Positions 5,282 through 5,523 of a DNA stretch of 5,523 nucleotides are shown piece after piece. Position 1 is the first letter of the stretch. Each line of letters begins with the position of its first letter. Where the stretch lies: positions 1 through 5,523 of the forward strand of contig JAHZLG010000154.1 of NCBI GenBank assembly GCA_022599995.1. Direction: 5' to 3'. The DNA is from Alphaproteobacteria bacterium (GTDB taxonomy: Bacteria; Pseudomonadota; Alphaproteobacteria; CBDBCS01; JAHZLG01). The notes below the pieces were generated by a model. The model did no database searches. It was not told where the DNA came from and saw only the letters and a list, made by a program, of their open reading frames with translations. Position numbers and translations under genes: made by a program.

Positions 5282-5494
5282 AGGCGACACCGGTCAATGA
5301 AGGGAATTCATCCACGATGCGTGTGACTCCTAGGGTAACGGGGTGTGGAATGTCTGGACATACCGCAGTCGGCCCCACCAAGTCCAGCCGAAGCAGTCTT
5401 TGGAATGCTTCACCTAACGAAAATCCTAGGGTGCCGAGGCCCACTTTGCAAAACAATCCATGCCGGCAGTTGTCGCCACCTTGAAGGCGGGCAG
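5282..5494. other. Right-hand stretch without a supported gene
   Basis: No convincing coding region, RNA gene or mobile-element end is visible. A 61-residue - strand frame (5271-5456) starts at TTG without a ribosome binding site. The word TCCTAGGGT occurs at 5328-5336 and 5424-5432. A promoter for the acetyltransferase should lie here on the - strand, but I could not pick one out. Confidence 0.4.
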
Positions 5495-5523
5495 CCCCCC
5501 CCTCCCCCCCTCCCTCCCTCCCC
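5495..5523 (-). repeat. C-rich tract; G-quadruplex pattern on - strand
   Basis: The + strand runs C8-T-C7-T-C3-T-C3-T-C4 to the window edge. The - strand therefore has five G-runs of three or more separated by single A bases, the pattern expected of a stable parallel G-quadruplex with one-base loops. The tract may continue beyond the window. Confidence 0.8.

Noticed and set aside
5328..5432. Direct repeat TCCTAGGGT at 5328 and 5424 as attachment sites
   Set aside because: Only nine bases, no integrase or tRNA nearby and nothing mobile between the copies.
5271..5456. 61-residue - strand frame upstream of the acetyltransferase
   Set aside because: TTG start without a ribosome binding site, overlaps the acetyltransferase start, and shows no known motif.

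Overview
The window reads as chromosomal DNA of a moderately GC-rich, flagellated Gram-negative bacterium, most likely an alphaproteobacterium. The main support is FlhB: its C-terminal half (the NPTH site and its surroundings, and a C-terminus ending in ...AEVIRYVWNLKGKR) resembles alphaproteobacterial FlhB as I know the family. No rRNA or marker gene is present, so genus and species cannot be given.

Layout. Positions 1-441 hold no convincing gene, only an inverted repeat near the left edge and two short repeat clusters. On the + strand follow a secreted protein with a spondin_N-like domain (442-1233), a possible overlapping 62-residue ORF rich in Asp-Pro repeats (1175-1363), and murJ, the lipid II flippase (1407-3347). 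On the - strand, convergent with murJ, lies flhB, the export-gate substrate switch of the flagellar type III secretion system (3454-4524). Behind it, on the same strand, is a YhbS-like GNAT N-acetyltransferase (4712-5281). The right edge (5282-5523) has no supported gene and ends in a C-rich tract whose - strand has a G-quadruplex pattern.

The genes do not form one pathway. MurJ serves peptidoglycan synthesis, FlhB serves flagellum assembly, and the other two have no known link to either. The spondin-like gene, the small ORF and murJ are close and co-oriented and could be co-transcribed. flhB stands apart from any other flagellar gene in this window.

The most striking property is the density of short tandem repeats. 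At least seven independent arrays with units of 6, 9, 12, 12/18, 23 and 27 nt occur in 5.5 kb, both between and inside genes. Units inside reading frames are multiples of three. The clearest is seven copies of a 27-nt unit that add a 63-residue DSVAAEASP repeat to a predicted cytoplasmic loop of MurJ. The 187-nt gap upstream of flhB consists largely of repeats plus a perfect 18-nt palindrome. I found no CRISPR array, transposase, integrase, tRNA or rRNA. Apart from the repeats, the genes are recognisable families, and I see no convincing new multi-gene system.
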